Source of the DNA: Paenibacillus sp. GP183
GTDB taxonomy: Bacteria; Bacillota; Bacilli; Paenibacillales; NBRC-103111
Reading direction: 5' to 3'
Assembly (NCBI RefSeq): GCF_900104695.1
Contig: NZ_FNSW01000001.1
Location: forward strand, 124,001-188,000
DNA: 64,000 bases
In this document: piece after piece, positions 34,129 through 43,445 of the stretch
Numbering within the stretch: position 1 is the stretch's first letter
Layout of the letters: each line of letters begins with the position of its first letter
Program-made: the position numbers and the translations under genes
The notes under the pieces: generated by a model
Seen by the model: only the letters and a program-made list of their open reading frames with translations
Told to the model about the DNA's origin: nothing
Databases searched by the model: none

Positions 34129-35061
34129 ATGCAGCCATCTGAACAAAGACAAGTAACGAACAACAAGTTTATCCGAGTTGAAAGTGCGAGTTTAACGAGT
34201 GAAGCCATCGTTCGGCCGTCACAAAATTATTGGCAGGACGCTTGGAGACGACTTAAGAAAAACAGACTGGCAATGGCCGGCTTAATTATACTTTTGGTAC
34301 TTATTTTACTAGCTCTGATCGCTCCAATAGTTTCTCATTTTGACTATAGTACGCAGGACTTAAAAATTAAAAATCAAGCTCCTAACGACTTGCATTGGTT
34401 TGGAACAGATGATTTTGGACGAGATTTGTGGACACGAATATGGTGGGGGACTCGAATTTCCTTATTTATCGGGATTACCGCAGCCTTAATTGATTTGGTG
34501 ATCGGCGTATTATATGGAGGAATTTCTGCTTACTATGGTGGAAAAGTCGATGATGCGATGCAGCGGGTTATCGAAATTGTTGTTTCGATCCCTTACTTGA
34601 TTATTGCTGTTCTTATGATAATGGTTATTGGACCAGGTATCCCCACCATTATATTAGCCTATGCAATTACGGGTTGGGTTCCGATGGCAAGACTGGTTCG
34701 GGCACAGATGCTTACTCTCAAAGAGCAGGAATTCGTTTTGGCGGCACGCACTTTGGGTGCAGGGCCTTGGCGCATTATTTTACGCCACCTGGTTCCTAAT
34801 GCTCTGGGTATCATCATTGTTCAAATCACTTTCGTTGTACCGACGGCCATATTTGTAGAGGCATTCTTAAGCTTTATCGGGTTGGGAATTCGTCCGCCTC
34901 TGGCATCATTAGGAAATCTATTGTCAGATGGAGCCAACTATTTACGATTCTATCCGCACCGGTTGATCTATCCGACTGTTGTGTTCAGTTTAATTTTATT
35001 AAGCTTTAACCTTTTGGGAGACGGGCTGCGCGATGCGCTGGATCCAAAAATGCGCAAGTAA
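34129..35061 (+). CDS. oppC: Oligopeptide ABC transporter permease OppC
   Basis: 310 residues. Cytoplasmic N-terminal tail (~60 residues), then six transmembrane segments, with HWFGTDDFGRDLWTRIWWGTR, the EAA loop AARTLGAGPWRIILRHLVPN and the terminal LLGDGLRDALDPKMRK typical of OppC. Forms the membrane channel with OppB. No strong ribosome binding site is seen, so translation is probably coupled to oppB. Confidence 0.95.
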   Translation: MQPSEQRQVTNNKFIRVESASLTSEAIVRPSQNYWQDAWRRLKKNRLAMAGLIILLVLILLALIAPIVSHFDYSTQDLKIKNQAPNDLHWFGTDDFGRDLWTRIWWGTRISLFIGITAALIDLVIGVLYGGISAYYGGKVDDAMQRVIEIVVSIPYLIIAVLMIMVIGPGIPTIILAYAITGWVPMARLVRAQMLTLKEQEFVLAARTLGAGPWRIILRHLVPNALGIIIVQITFVVPTAIFVEAFLSFIGLGIRPPLASLGNLLSDGANYLRFYPHRLIYPTVVFSLILLSFNLLGDGLRDALDPKMRK

Positions 35062-35082
35062 CATGAGGAAAGGGTGAGATCG

Positions 35083-36117
35083 ATGACCGCGAATAACAAC
35101 CTGCTGGAGGTTAAGGATTTAAAGGTTTCTTTTCATACCTATGCAGGAGAAGTACAAGCCGTGCGCGGCATTTCCTTTACATTAAAAAAAGGTGAGGTTT
35201 TGGCGATTGTAGGAGAGTCCGGCTGCGGGAAGTCCGTAACGGCACAAACCCTGATGCGATTAGTTCCAAGCCCGCCCAGCTATATAAAAAGCGGATCGAT
35301 ACTATTTGAAGGCGATATTGATATCGTAAAGCTGTCGAACAAGCAAATGGAAAAAATCCGCGGCTCCGAGATGGGGATGATTTTCCAGGATCCGATGACC
35401 TCGCTCAATCCGACCATGAAAATCGGAGACCAGATTTCAGAAGGTCTCATCAAGCATCAAAAGATGGATCGCAGAACTGCGCTGTCCAGAGCTGTTGAGA
35501 TTCTGAAGCTCGTCGGGATCAATAACCCTGAAGGCCGGATTCACCAATATCCGCACGAATTATCCGGAGGAATGCGTCAACGGGTGATGATTGCTATCGC
35601 TTTGTCTTGTTCTCCCAAGCTGCTTATTGCCGATGAGCCTACAACGGCTTTGGATGTGACCATCCAGGCCCAGATCATCGCCTTAATGAAGAAGCTTTCC
35701 GAACAAACGGATGCCTCGATTATATTAATTACCCATGACCTCGGCGTTGTGGCTGAAATGGCTCAAAGAGTCATTGTTATGTATGCTGGTAAAGTAGTGG
35801 AACAAGGGACAGTCGATGATATTTATTATAAGCCGGCGCATCCTTATACATGGGGCTTGCTGAGATCTATCCCAAGGCTTGATAACGACGCCAAAGCGGA
35901 GCTGGTTCCTATTCCCGGGACACCTCCTGACTTATTTGCACCACCCAAGGGGTGCGCGTTTGCAGCAAGATGTCCTTATGCCATGGACATTTGCATAGAG
36001 CAGGATCCAGAGCATACTAAGATTTCACAGGAGCATAGTGCGGCTTGCTGGCTGCTGCATCCGGATGCTCCGAAAGTTGAGCGTCCCGTCGGAGAAGGAG
36101 GTACCGTTCATGTCTGA
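35083..36117 (+). CDS. oppD: Oligopeptide ABC transporter ATPase OppD
   Basis: 344 residues. Walker A GESGCGKS, signature [15 protein letters not shown], Walker [14 protein letters not shown]-loop [12 protein letters not shown], and the C-terminal oligopeptide/dipeptide extension with cysteines ([21 protein letters not shown]) that in relatives binds an Fe-S cluster. GAGGAAAGGG at 35065-35074 favours ATG 35083 over GTG 35074. It overlaps oppF by 8 bases. Confidence 0.95.
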   Translation: MTANNNLLEVKDLKVSFHTYAGEVQAVRGISFTLKKGEVLAIVGESGCGKSVTAQTLMRLVPSPPSYIKSGSILFEGDIDIVKLSNKQMEKIRGSEMGMIFQDPMTSLNPTMKIGDQISEGLIKHQKMDRRTALSRAVEILKLVGINNPEGRIHQYPHELSGGMRQRVMIAIALSCSPKLLIADEPTTALDVTIQAQIIALMKKLSEQTDASIILITHDLGVVAEMAQRVIVMYAGKVVEQGTVDDIYYKPAHPYTWGLLRSIPRLDNDAKAELVPIPGTPPDLFAPPKGCAFAARCPYAMDICIEQDPEHTKISQEHSAACWLLHPDAPKVERPVGEGGTVHV

Positions 36118-37066
36118 AAAACCAATTCTTGAAGTTCGCAACATGAAAAAGCACTTTCATCTGAGTGGAGGCAAGGTCCTTAAAGCGGTAGACAGCTTCT
36201 CGATTGCGATCAATCGTGGAGAAACTTTCGGTCTTGTCGGGGAATCCGGATGCGGGAAATCAACAGCTGGCCGAACCATAATCAAATTGTATGATGCCAC
36301 TCAGGGCGAAGTCATATTTAACGGTGAAAATATTCATAAATTGCAGGGCAAGAAATTAAAGGAATTCAACCGCAATATGCAAATGGTATTTCAGGATCCG
36401 TATGCTTCACTGAACCCTCGTATGACGGTTGGCAATATCATTGCCGAAGGTATCGATATTCATGGCTTATATACAGGAGCTAAGCGGAAAGCACGGGTGT
36501 TCGAACTCCTGCATTCCGTAGGATTGAACGAAGAGCATGCGAATCGTTTCCCTCATGAATTCTCCGGCGGCCAGCGGCAGCGGATCGGTATTGCCCGTGC
36601 GCTCGCGATTGAACCTCAGTTCATCATTGCAGATGAGCCGATCTCTGCTTTGGACGTATCCGTTCAAGCGCAGGTGGTTAACCTGTTTAAAAGGCTGCAA
36701 AAGGAAATGGGCTTGACCTATTTATTTATCGCGCATGATCTGGCGATGGTCAAGCATATCTCCGATCGGATCGGGGTTATGTATTTGGGCAATCTGGTTG
36801 AGGTCACCACCTCAGAGCATTTGTATGCAAAGCCGTTGCATCCTTATACACAATCCTTGTTATCCGCGATACCGATTCCAGATCCTGAAATCGAGCGCAC
36901 ACGCGAGAGAATCATCCTGCAAGGCGAGGTGCCAAGCCCGCTCAATCCGCCAAGCGGATGCCCTTTCCGTACGCGTTGTCCGAAGGCAATGCCTCATTGC
37001 GCGGACTCGATGCCGCTGATCAAAGAAGTTGAGCCTAGCCATTTTGTAGCTTGCCATTTATATTGA
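36110..37066 (+). CDS. oppF: Oligopeptide ABC transporter ATPase OppF
   Basis: 318 residues from ATG 36110, set by AAGGAGGT at 36095-36102. Walker [14 protein letters not shown], signature FSGGQRQRIGIARAL, Walker B FIIADEPISALD, H-loop LFIAHDLAMV, and the C-terminal Cys-rich extension (PPSGCPFRTRCPKAMPHC). Together with OppD it powers peptide uptake. It overlaps the end of oppD and is followed by the operon terminator. Confidence 0.95.
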   Translation: MSEKPILEVRNMKKHFHLSGGKVLKAVDSFSIAINRGETFGLVGESGCGKSTAGRTIIKLYDATQGEVIFNGENIHKLQGKKLKEFNRNMQMVFQDPYASLNPRMTVGNIIAEGIDIHGLYTGAKRKARVFELLHSVGLNEEHANRFPHEFSGGQRQRIGIARALAIEPQFIIADEPISALDVSVQAQVVNLFKRLQKEMGLTYLFIAHDLAMVKHISDRIGVMYLGNLVEVTTSEHLYAKPLHPYTQSLLSAIPIPDPEIERTRERIILQGEVPSPLNPPSGCPFRTRCPKAMPHCADSMPLIKEVEPSHFVACHLY

Positions 37067-37074
37067 AGATTGAC

Positions 37075-37105
37075 GCCGTCCCTTCACGGGGCGGCATTCT
37101 TGTTC
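37075..37105 (+). terminator. Intrinsic terminator of the opp operon
   Basis: GCCGTCCC pairs with GGGGCGGC (one T-G pair) around TTCAC; ATTCTTGTTCT follows. Confidence 0.75.
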
Positions 37106-37131
37106 TAAGTGTAAATAAGGAAAATACAGTT

Positions 37132-37160
37132 TTGACGATTTCCCTTTGTACGTGTACAAT
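37132..37160 (+). promoter_or_regulatory. SigA promoter of bshC-sahH
   Basis: TTGACG at 37132-37137 and TACAAT at 37155-37160 with exactly 17 bp between, about 48 bases before bshC. Confidence 0.75.
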
Positions 37161-37208
37161 CAAGTAAGACACTTATACTTTTGTACTGATGAGGGAGTGG
37201 CCGGAAGC

Positions 37209-38840
37209 ATGCAAGTTGAAGCATTACACTGGAAGAAAAGTCAGCCGCTGGCTGAGGATTACATACAGGTATCGGATCAGGCATCCGACTTATTTGATAC
37301 ACACTTCAAGGATGCCAAAGGATGGCAAGAAAGGGCTGCGTGGCTTCTCGAATCCGGGGCGCCTAAGGCGAATAGACAACAATTGATTCAAGTACTGAAG
37401 ACTTTTAATGAAGGCGTGGGGAATTCTCCTGAGGCGCTTAAAGCGATTGATACTCTGGCCCAATCCAATGCACTCACTGTAGTGGGTGGGCAGCAATCCG
37501 GCTTATTCGGCGGTCCTCTTCACAGTATTTATAAAGCAATAACCCTGCTCCAGCTCGCCAGAGAATGGAGTGATAAACTGGCATGTCCCATAATACCCGT
37601 TTTTTGGATTGCCGGTGAAGATCATGACTTTGATGAAGTGAATCATATTTTTTATTTATCAAGCCAGATGCAAGTTGAGAAATTGAAGGTAGAGCATCCC
37701 TCCGGACACAGGACCTCAGTCAGCAGACTGCCTCTGCAGCCGGAAGCTTGGCGCGAAGCGATAGAAGCGCTTGATGTTTCCTTGATGGACACTGAGTTCA
37801 AAGGGGAAATTCTCTCCAGACTGAGAGAACTGCCGCTCGAATGTTTAACGCTTACAGGTGCCTTTGCCCGTATTATGGCTAATTTGTTTGGTGAATTCGG
37901 ACTTGTTCTGATAGATTCCGATGATCCGGCTCTGCGCCAATTGGAAGCTCCCATGTTTGAGCAATTGGTGAATCGGAATGAAGAACTGTGTGCGGCCCTG
38001 CTCGAAGGAAAAGCCATGGTCGAGCATGCGGGTTATGTTCCACAAGCTGATGTTCATGATCAAGCCGCGAACCTCTTTGTTTTTGAGGCGAGTGGGCGCT
38101 TGCTGCTGCAGCGGGAAGGTGAGCTCTTTACCGATAAGAAGAAGGACTATACGTACACCAAAAGCCAACTGCTCGATATCATTCATACATCACCGGAGAG
38201 ATTGAGCAACAATGTAATGACCCGGCCCCTTATGCAGGAGTTCTTATTTCCTGTACTGGCCACGGTTCTCGGAGCGGGAGAGATCTCATACTGGGGATTG
38301 ACGAAGCAAGCATTCCATGTTTTTGGAATGAAAATGCCGATTGTCACCCCTCGACTGGAGTTTACTTTGCTGGAGGGTGCCGTCCAAAAGAATATGGCGA
38401 AATACTGTTTGACCTGGGACGATATTTTGCATCATTTTGAAGAGAAACAGCAAGACTGGCTGAAGGCTCAAGATACTTTGCAGCTTGCCGGCCGTTTTGG
38501 CGCGGTTAAGGAAGACTTTCAGCGCAGATATGAACCGCTTGTGGAGCTGCTGGGTTCCATCAATCCGGGTATAAAGAAGCTCGGTGAAACAAATCTGGCG
38601 AAAATAATCGAGCAGATTGATTTTCTGGAGGGCAAAGCTCACGACGCTCATAAAAGCCAGTTCGATTCAGCCCTCAGACAATGGGAGCGAATTCGCTTAT
38701 CGATCCTTCCATTTGCCAAGCCGCAAGAGCGAGTTTATAATGTTCATACTTATTTAAATCGTTACGGTGACGGATGGATCAAGCAATTAATTGAAAATCC
38801 GATTCCCGTTGACGGCTTGCATCGTGTATATTATTTATAG
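37209..38840 (+). CDS. bshC: Bacillithiol biosynthesis cysteine-adding enzyme BshC
   Basis: 543 residues from ATG 37209 (MQVEALHWKKSQPLAEDYIQ); the usual length for YllA/BshC. The BshC core has VVGGQQSGLFGGPLHSIYKA, FWIAGEDHDFDEVNHIF and the HxGH-like nucleotidyltransferase-type fold; a coiled coil follows (~460-510), ending NVHTYLNRYGDGWIKQLIE. It adds cysteine to GlcN-malate in the last step of bacillithiol synthesis. In B. subtilis it precedes mraZ directly; here sahH and a lipoprotein gene lie between. GGAGTGG is the likely ribosome binding site. Confidence 0.94.
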   Translation: MQVEALHWKKSQPLAEDYIQVSDQASDLFDTHFKDAKGWQERAAWLLESGAPKANRQQLIQVLKTFNEGVGNSPEALKAIDTLAQSNALTVVGGQQSGLFGGPLHSIYKAITLLQLAREWSDKLACPIIPVFWIAGEDHDFDEVNHIFYLSSQMQVEKLKVEHPSGHRTSVSRLPLQPEAWREAIEALDVSLMDTEFKGEILSRLRELPLECLTLTGAFARIMANLFGEFGLVLIDSDDPALRQLEAPMFEQLVNRNEELCAALLEGKAMVEHAGYVPQADVHDQAANLFVFEASGRLLLQREGELFTDKKKDYTYTKSQLLDIIHTSPERLSNNVMTRPLMQEFLFPVLATVLGAGEISYWGLTKQAFHVFGMKMPIVTPRLEFTLLEGAVQKNMAKYCLTWDDILHHFEEKQQDWLKAQDTLQLAGRFGAVKEDFQRRYEPLVELLGSINPGIKKLGETNLAKIIEQIDFLEGKAHDAHKSQFDSALRQWERIRLSILPFAKPQERVYNVHTYLNRYGDGWIKQLIENPIPVDGLHRVYYL

Positions 38841-38852
38841 GAGGGGATTCAT

Positions 38853-40115
38853 TTGAATATAATTGAAAAAAGTATCGTGGCTGATATGTCGTTAGCCGCG
38901 GAAGGGCATTTGAAGATCGATTGGGTAAAGGCGCACATGCCTGTATTGAACCGCATTCGCGAGCAGTTTGAGAAAGAACAGCCCTTCGCAGGATTGAAAG
39001 TGGCGATCTCCCTTCATCTGGAAGCCAAAACCGCATATTTGGCCAAAGTCGTCAAAGCCGGGGGCGCTGAAGTGACGATCACGGGAAGCAATCCGCTGTC
39101 GACTCAAGATGATGTGTGCGCGGCATTAGTCGAAGACGGGATTACCGTTTTTGCGAAATATAATCCCAGCCCTGAAGAATACAAACAGCATTTGATCAAA
39201 GCGCTCGAAACAAAGCCGGACCTGATCATTGACGATGGCGGCGACTTAGTTTCCATTTTGCATAGTGAGCGCAAGGATCTGCTGACGCAAGTCCGCGGTG
39301 GTGCCGAGGAGACAACAACCGGCATTCTTCGCTTGAAAGCGATGGAGAAAGATCATCAGCTGCAATTCCCCATGATCGCCGTCAACGATGCGTTCTGCAA
39401 GTATTTATTCGATAATCGTTACGGAACAGGTCAGTCCGTTTGGGACGGCATCGATCGGACAACCAACCTGGTGGTTGCCGGCAAGACGGTTGTTGTAGCC
39501 GGCTACGGCTGGTGCGGCAAAGGTGTGGCCATGCGGGCCAAAGGCTTGGGAGCAAATGTGGTCGTTACTGAAATTGATGCGATCCGAGCGGTTGAAGCTT
39601 ATATGGATGGTTTTAGAGTAATGTCGATGGAAGAAGCTGCAAAAATCGCAGATTACATTGTAACAGTAACAGGCAACCGCGATATTATTCGTAAAGAGCA
39701 TTATGCAGTCATGAAAGACGGCGCTATTCTTTCGAATGCAGGTCACTTTGATGTAGAAGTGAACAAAGTGGATCTGGATGCCATAGCGGTGTCCAAGAGA
39801 ACAGTTCGACGCAATATCGAAGAGTACCAGCTTGCCGATGGACGCAAGTTCTACCTGCTGGCCGAAGGCCGTCTGGTCAACCTCGCTGCAGGCGACGGGC
39901 ATCCTGCGGAAATTATGGATATGACATTCGCGCTGCAAGCCATGTCCCTGAAGTATGTCAACGAGCAATATAAGAATATCGGCAAGAAAGTGGCTAACGT
40001 GCCTTACGAGCTCGACGAGCAAGTGGCAAGGTTCAAATTGCAATCGCTGGGTATGAGCATTGATTCTCTGTCGCAAGCGCAGCGCGACTATTTGGACAGC
40101 TGGAAAGAACATTAG
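38853..40115 (+). CDS. ahcY: Adenosylhomocysteinase (S-adenosylhomocysteine hydrolase)
   Basis: 420 residues. Splits S-adenosylhomocysteine into adenosine and homocysteine with NAD as bound cofactor. NAD motif is VVVAGYGWCGKGVAMRAKG; substrate and catalytic segments include NDAFCKYLFDNRYGTGQS, NAGHFDVEVNK and LVNLAAGDGHPAEIMDM. The length fits the short bacterial/archaeal form without the ~40-residue insert. TTG 38853 is the start, with AGGAGGGG at 38839-38846 overlapping the bshC stop codon. Most Bacillus use MtnN and LuxS instead, so this is noteworthy. Confidence 0.94.
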   Translation: MNIIEKSIVADMSLAAEGHLKIDWVKAHMPVLNRIREQFEKEQPFAGLKVAISLHLEAKTAYLAKVVKAGGAEVTITGSNPLSTQDDVCAALVEDGITVFAKYNPSPEEYKQHLIKALETKPDLIIDDGGDLVSILHSERKDLLTQVRGGAEETTTGILRLKAMEKDHQLQFPMIAVNDAFCKYLFDNRYGTGQSVWDGIDRTTNLVVAGKTVVVAGYGWCGKGVAMRAKGLGANVVVTEIDAIRAVEAYMDGFRVMSMEEAAKIADYIVTVTGNRDIIRKEHYAVMKDGAILSNAGHFDVEVNKVDLDAIAVSKRTVRRNIEEYQLADGRKFYLLAEGRLVNLAAGDGHPAEIMDMTFALQAMSLKYVNEQYKNIGKKVANVPYELDEQVARFKLQSLGMSIDSLSQAQRDYLDSWKEH

Positions 40116-40143
40116 AACACTGTGATAATATTTAAAGTTATAG

Positions 40144-40190
40144 GGGTTCTTCCTAAAGCCATGGAAATGGCTGTGGAAGAACCCTTTTTA
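40144..40190 (+). terminator. Intrinsic terminator after ahcY
   Basis: GGGTTCTTCC at 40144-40153 pairs perfectly with GGAAGAACCC at 40175-40184, with an inner AGCCAT/ATGGCT stem, followed by five T. Confidence 0.9.
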
Positions 40191-40340
40191 CGTTCTGAAA
40201 ATATAGCTGTGGCGATTACATCTTCTACACCTGCTAATATTTCCACAATAATAAATTTTCCAAGACTCCTTGCAACATACCATACGTGCAATCCGTTAAT
40301 AGGATGTGATACCTAAAAATGGAATATGGGGGCTAAAAAG

Positions 40341-41426
40341 ATGATGGTCTTACGAGGGAAGAAATGGTTGCACAGAAAAGTCATGATTGCGGGCATTCTG
40401 GCGTTGCTCTTGATGGGTTCAATTGTGGGCTGCAGTGCATCCAGGGATGCTAAATCCAGCGGATCTGCCACGAGTGCAGATACTGCTGCAGCACCTGCCG
40501 CGGCCGATATGAAGAATCAGAGCAGCACGGAGTCATTAAAATTAAAATCTGTCGATCAAAACGCAAGTGCGGCAAATACTGCTGCCAGCTCCAAAATGGC
40601 TGCTCCGGCAGCAAGCTCGGCTCCAATAACGGTAACACCGGCTATAGGCAATGACGGTTCTGAGGGCTTTAACCGAAAGCTTATTTATAAAGCTAATCTG
40701 GTAATGCCTGTTAAGGATTATTCAGCTGCGCAAACCCAGCTCAGAGATTTGGTGGCACTAAGCGGCGCTTATATCCTGCAATTTTCCGAGAGCACCAATT
40801 CAGGCGAGAAAGGTGGCAGCTTTACCATTAAGGTCGCGGCGAACGGCTTCGTACCCTTATTAGATGGTTTGGAGAAAATAAGCCCTTCGTACCAGCGCAA
40901 TGTGCAAGGCCAGGACGTCACGGAGGAATATGTCGATTTGTCCTCCAGGCTTAAAGCCAAGCAGGTGGTAGAAACCAGGCTGCTTGCCTTTATGGATAAA
41001 GCGACCAAGACCGATGAGCTGCTGGCTTTCTCCAATGAGCTGGCTAAGGTACAAGGCGAGATCGAGCAGATCAAGGGCCGGATGCGATATCTGGATCAAA
41101 ATGTATCGTATTCTACGGTTGAGCTTCGGATGTATCAACAAACCGGGAGCAAGCCGCCATTTGATCCGAATAAAGGCATTGCGTTAAGCGACCGCTTGCA
41201 AAATGCATGGATTGCAAGCCTGAATGTGCTCACGGTTGTCCTGCAAGGAATTCTTGTTTTCATGGCGGCTGCGTTTCCAATCTTGTTGTTGGCGGCCATT
41301 GTCCTGATACCGGCTTATTATTACAAACGCCGAAGAAATCAAAGACTGGCTGATACCCGAAACCAGTTAAAACAGCAAAATAAATCGGAGTCTTCTACAC
41401 TGAACGAGCCAACTGACACCATTTAA
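40341..41426 (+). CDS. DUF4349 membrane lipoprotein
   Basis: 361 residues from ATG 40341, favoured by the G-run at 40328-40332; ATG 40326 is also in frame. Lipobox GSIVGC, then ~75 residues rich in Ala/Ser/Thr, then the DUF4349 domain: RKLIYKANLVMPVKDYSAAQ, GAYILQFSES, YVDLSSRLKAKQVVETRLL with a coiled coil, and VSYSTVELRMYQQ. A C-terminal transmembrane helix (LQGILVFMAAAFPILLLAAIV) and basic tail follow. The family's function is unknown. It lies alone between two terminators. Confidence 0.88.
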   Translation: MMVLRGKKWLHRKVMIAGILALLLMGSIVGCSASRDAKSSGSATSADTAAAPAAADMKNQSSTESLKLKSVDQNASAANTAASSKMAAPAASSAPITVTPAIGNDGSEGFNRKLIYKANLVMPVKDYSAAQTQLRDLVALSGAYILQFSESTNSGEKGGSFTIKVAANGFVPLLDGLEKISPSYQRNVQGQDVTEEYVDLSSRLKAKQVVETRLLAFMDKATKTDELLAFSNELAKVQGEIEQIKGRMRYLDQNVSYSTVELRMYQQTGSKPPFDPNKGIALSDRLQNAWIASLNVLTVVLQGILVFMAAAFPILLLAAIVLIPAYYYKRRRNQRLADTRNQLKQQNKSESSTLNEPTDTI

Positions 41427-41460
41427 CCATGAATATTTCACATAATTAAAAAAATTTTTT

Positions 41461-41495
41461 AATCCTGCTAACTTTAGCAGGATTTCTTGTTGTTG
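41461..41495 (+). terminator. Intrinsic terminator before mraZ
   Basis: AATCCTGCTA pairs perfectly with TAGCAGGATT around ACTT, followed by TCTTGTTGTT. It insulates the dcw cluster from the upstream gene. Confidence 0.82.
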
Positions 41496-41511
41496 CGGCG
41501 AATTTATATTA

Positions 41512-41549
41512 AAAATGGTGGAAAGTGGCACAAAGTGGAGGGAAAGGGG
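41512..41549 (+). promoter_or_regulatory. MraZ operator: four repeats at 10-11 bp spacing
   Basis: AAAATGG (41512-41518), AAAGTGG (41522-41528), AAAGTGG (41532-41538) and AAAGGGG (41543-41549) lie on one DNA face. MraZ is known to bind such G-rich repeats with one-turn spacing upstream of its own gene (TGGG repeats in E. coli, AAAGTG repeats in Mycoplasma). The cluster overlaps the likely transcription start and the ribosome binding site, which suits autoregulation. Confidence 0.8.
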
Positions 41550-41560
41550 GGTGATGTGCT

Positions 41561-41998
41561 ATGTTTATGGGTGAATATCAGCATAGCATAGACGAAAAGG
41601 GCCGAATGATTATTCCGGCCAAGTTTCGCGAATCCCTTGGAGACTCCTTTGTCGTTACCCGCGGTTTGGATCAATGCTTATTCGTCTATCCAAAGTCGGA
41701 ATGGGCTGTGCTGGAGCAAAAGCTTAAAGCACTGCCTCTCATGAAGTCGGACGCTCGTGCGTTCACCCGTTTTTTCTTCTCCGGAGCTACTGAGTGCGAG
41801 CTGGATAAGCAGGGAAGAGCGAATATTCCCGGTACTCTGATCGATCATGCCAAGCTTGAGAAAGATTGTGTCGTGCTTGGCGTATCCAATCGGGTAGAGA
41901 TTTGGAGCAAGCCAATATGGGAAGGCTATTTCCATGAATCGGAGCAATCCTTTAATGAAATAGCCGAGAAGCTCACTGACTTCAATTTTGACTTATAA
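41561..41998 (+). CDS. mraZ: Transcriptional regulator MraZ
   Basis: 145 residues in two SpoVT/AbrB-like repeats: [20 protein letters not shown] with [19 protein letters not shown], and the second with [15 protein letters not shown]. It forms a ring-shaped DNA-binding oligomer and controls the division cluster through the repeats at 41512-41549. GGGGGGTGATG precedes the ATG. First gene of the dcw cluster. Confidence 0.96.
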   Translation: MFMGEYQHSIDEKGRMIIPAKFRESLGDSFVVTRGLDQCLFVYPKSEWAVLEQKLKALPLMKSDARAFTRFFFSGATECELDKQGRANIPGTLIDHAKLEKDCVVLGVSNRVEIWSKPIWEGYFHESEQSFNEIAEKLTDFNFDL

Positions 41999-42028
41999 AG
42001 CTGACTAACAAGCAGGAGGACAATCCAA

Positions 42029-42979
42029 TTGTTTCATCACATCACGGTACTAAAGGAAGAAGCGGTTGAAGGCTTACATATACAACCTGGTGGCATTTAT
42101 GTGGACTGCACCCTGGGCGGTGCCGGTCACAGCTCACTAATAGCCTCAAAGCTTGGTCCTGGCGGGCTTCTCATCGCGCTAGATCAGGATGAGACGGCTT
42201 TAGCTAACGCGGCCAAGGTACTGGCCCCTTATGAAGACCGTGTACACACGGTAAAAAGTAACTTTCGAGAGATTGAAGAGGTTTTGCAAGGGATTCCCCA
42301 AGCATTACGTGAAGGCAAACCGCAGGTCGACGGCATTTTGTTTGATCTGGGTGTCTCCTCGCCGCAGCTGGATGAAGCGGATCGCGGCTTCAGCTATAAT
42401 CACGATGCCGAGCTCGATATGCGAATGGATCGTACAACTGAATTAACTGCGAAAGTCATTGTAAATGAGTGGACACCAGAGCGTATTGCGCGAATTTTGT
42501 TTGAATATGGCGAAGAAAAGTTTTCCAGACGTATCGCTTCAGTTATCGAAGCAGCACGAGCCAAACGTACCATTGAGACCACCGGCGAGCTGGTGGAGTT
42601 GATTAAGGAAGGCATACCCGCCGCAGCCAGAAGAACGGGTCCGCATCCTGCCAAACGCAGCTTTCAGGCGCTGCGCATTGCGGTAAATGATGAACTGGGC
42701 GCGTTTGAAGAAGCGCTTGAACAATCCATACGCTGTCTCGCTCCGGGCGGAAGGGTAGCTGTTATTACGTTCCATTCCCTCGAAGACAGAATTTGTAAGC
42801 AAACTTTTGCGAAATATGTTGAAAAATGCACATGCCCGCCGGATTTTCCAATCTGTGTTTGTCAAAAATCGGGAGTTTTAAAATTAGTAAACAGGAAACC
42901 GATCGTGCCAAGCCGCGAGGAATTGGAAACCAATCAAAGAGCCCGATCATCCAAACTGCGAATAGCAGAAAAATATTAA
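42029..42979 (+). CDS. rsmH: 16S rRNA (cytosine(1402)-N4)-methyltransferase RsmH
   Basis: 316 residues, start TTG 42029 with AGGAGGA at 42013-42019. N-terminal [17 protein letters not shown] motif [14 protein letters not shown], then [29 protein letters not shown] and the [10 protein letters not shown] and [10 protein letters not shown] motifs. It methylates C1402 in the ribosomal P site. Standard second gene of the dcw cluster. Confidence 0.96.
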   Translation: MFHHITVLKEEAVEGLHIQPGGIYVDCTLGGAGHSSLIASKLGPGGLLIALDQDETALANAAKVLAPYEDRVHTVKSNFREIEEVLQGIPQALREGKPQVDGILFDLGVSSPQLDEADRGFSYNHDAELDMRMDRTTELTAKVIVNEWTPERIARILFEYGEEKFSRRIASVIEAARAKRTIETTGELVELIKEGIPAAARRTGPHPAKRSFQALRIAVNDELGAFEEALEQSIRCLAPGGRVAVITFHSLEDRICKQTFAKYVEKCTCPPDFPICVCQKSGVLKLVNRKPIVPSREELETNQRARSSKLRIAEKY

Positions 42980-43004
42980 GATAAAAAGGGGAGGACTTTC
43001 ATTC

Positions 43005-43427
43005 ATGCCTGCATACATCCAAGGGAATCTGGCTGTCGATAAGAAGCCGACTCAAAAAGTAACGATCAAGGAAACCAAAAAAGTCGTTTATCGCAATAAA
43101 TCATTGCCTGCTCAGGAGAAGATGCTCTATCTTTTTACTGTTGCTCTTTGCGTCATTGTTGCAGGTGTGATCATTTGGCGGTATTCGCAAATTTACCAAA
43201 TGAATGCCGATATGCTGAAAATTAAGCATGATATTAGTCAAATTCAAGCGGAAAACAGTGCGCTGAAGCAAGAGGTGGAAAAGCTGCAAAGCCCGGAGCG
43301 TCTTGGTAAATTGGCGAAAGAATACGGATTTGTTCCTCAAGACGACAAGCAGGTTACTCAAGTACCAGCTGGTAAAGCGACTGCCAAGACAAGCGGCAGC
43401 AATAATAAAGTAGCATACACTCCATAA
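43005..43427 (+). CDS. ftsL: Cell division protein FtsL
   Basis: 140 residues with the FtsL bitopic layout: ~40 basic cytoplasmic residues, one transmembrane helix (YLFTVALCVIVAGVIIW) and an extracellular leucine-zipper coiled coil (~70-105: LKIKHDISQIQAENSALKQE, VEKLQSPERLGKLAKEYGFV). The C-terminal tail is Lys/Thr/Ser-rich. It forms the DivIB-DivIC-FtsL septal complex that activates FtsW and PBP2B. GGGGAGG precedes the ATG, and the position between rsmH and pbpB is canonical. Confidence 0.9.
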   Translation: MPAYIQGNLAVDKKPTQKVTIKETKKVVYRNKSLPAQEKMLYLFTVALCVIVAGVIIWRYSQIYQMNADMLKIKHDISQIQAENSALKQEVEKLQSPERLGKLAKEYGFVPQDDKQVTQVPAGKATAKTSGSNNKVAYTP

Positions 43428-43445
43428 AACAGGCAGGTACGCAAA

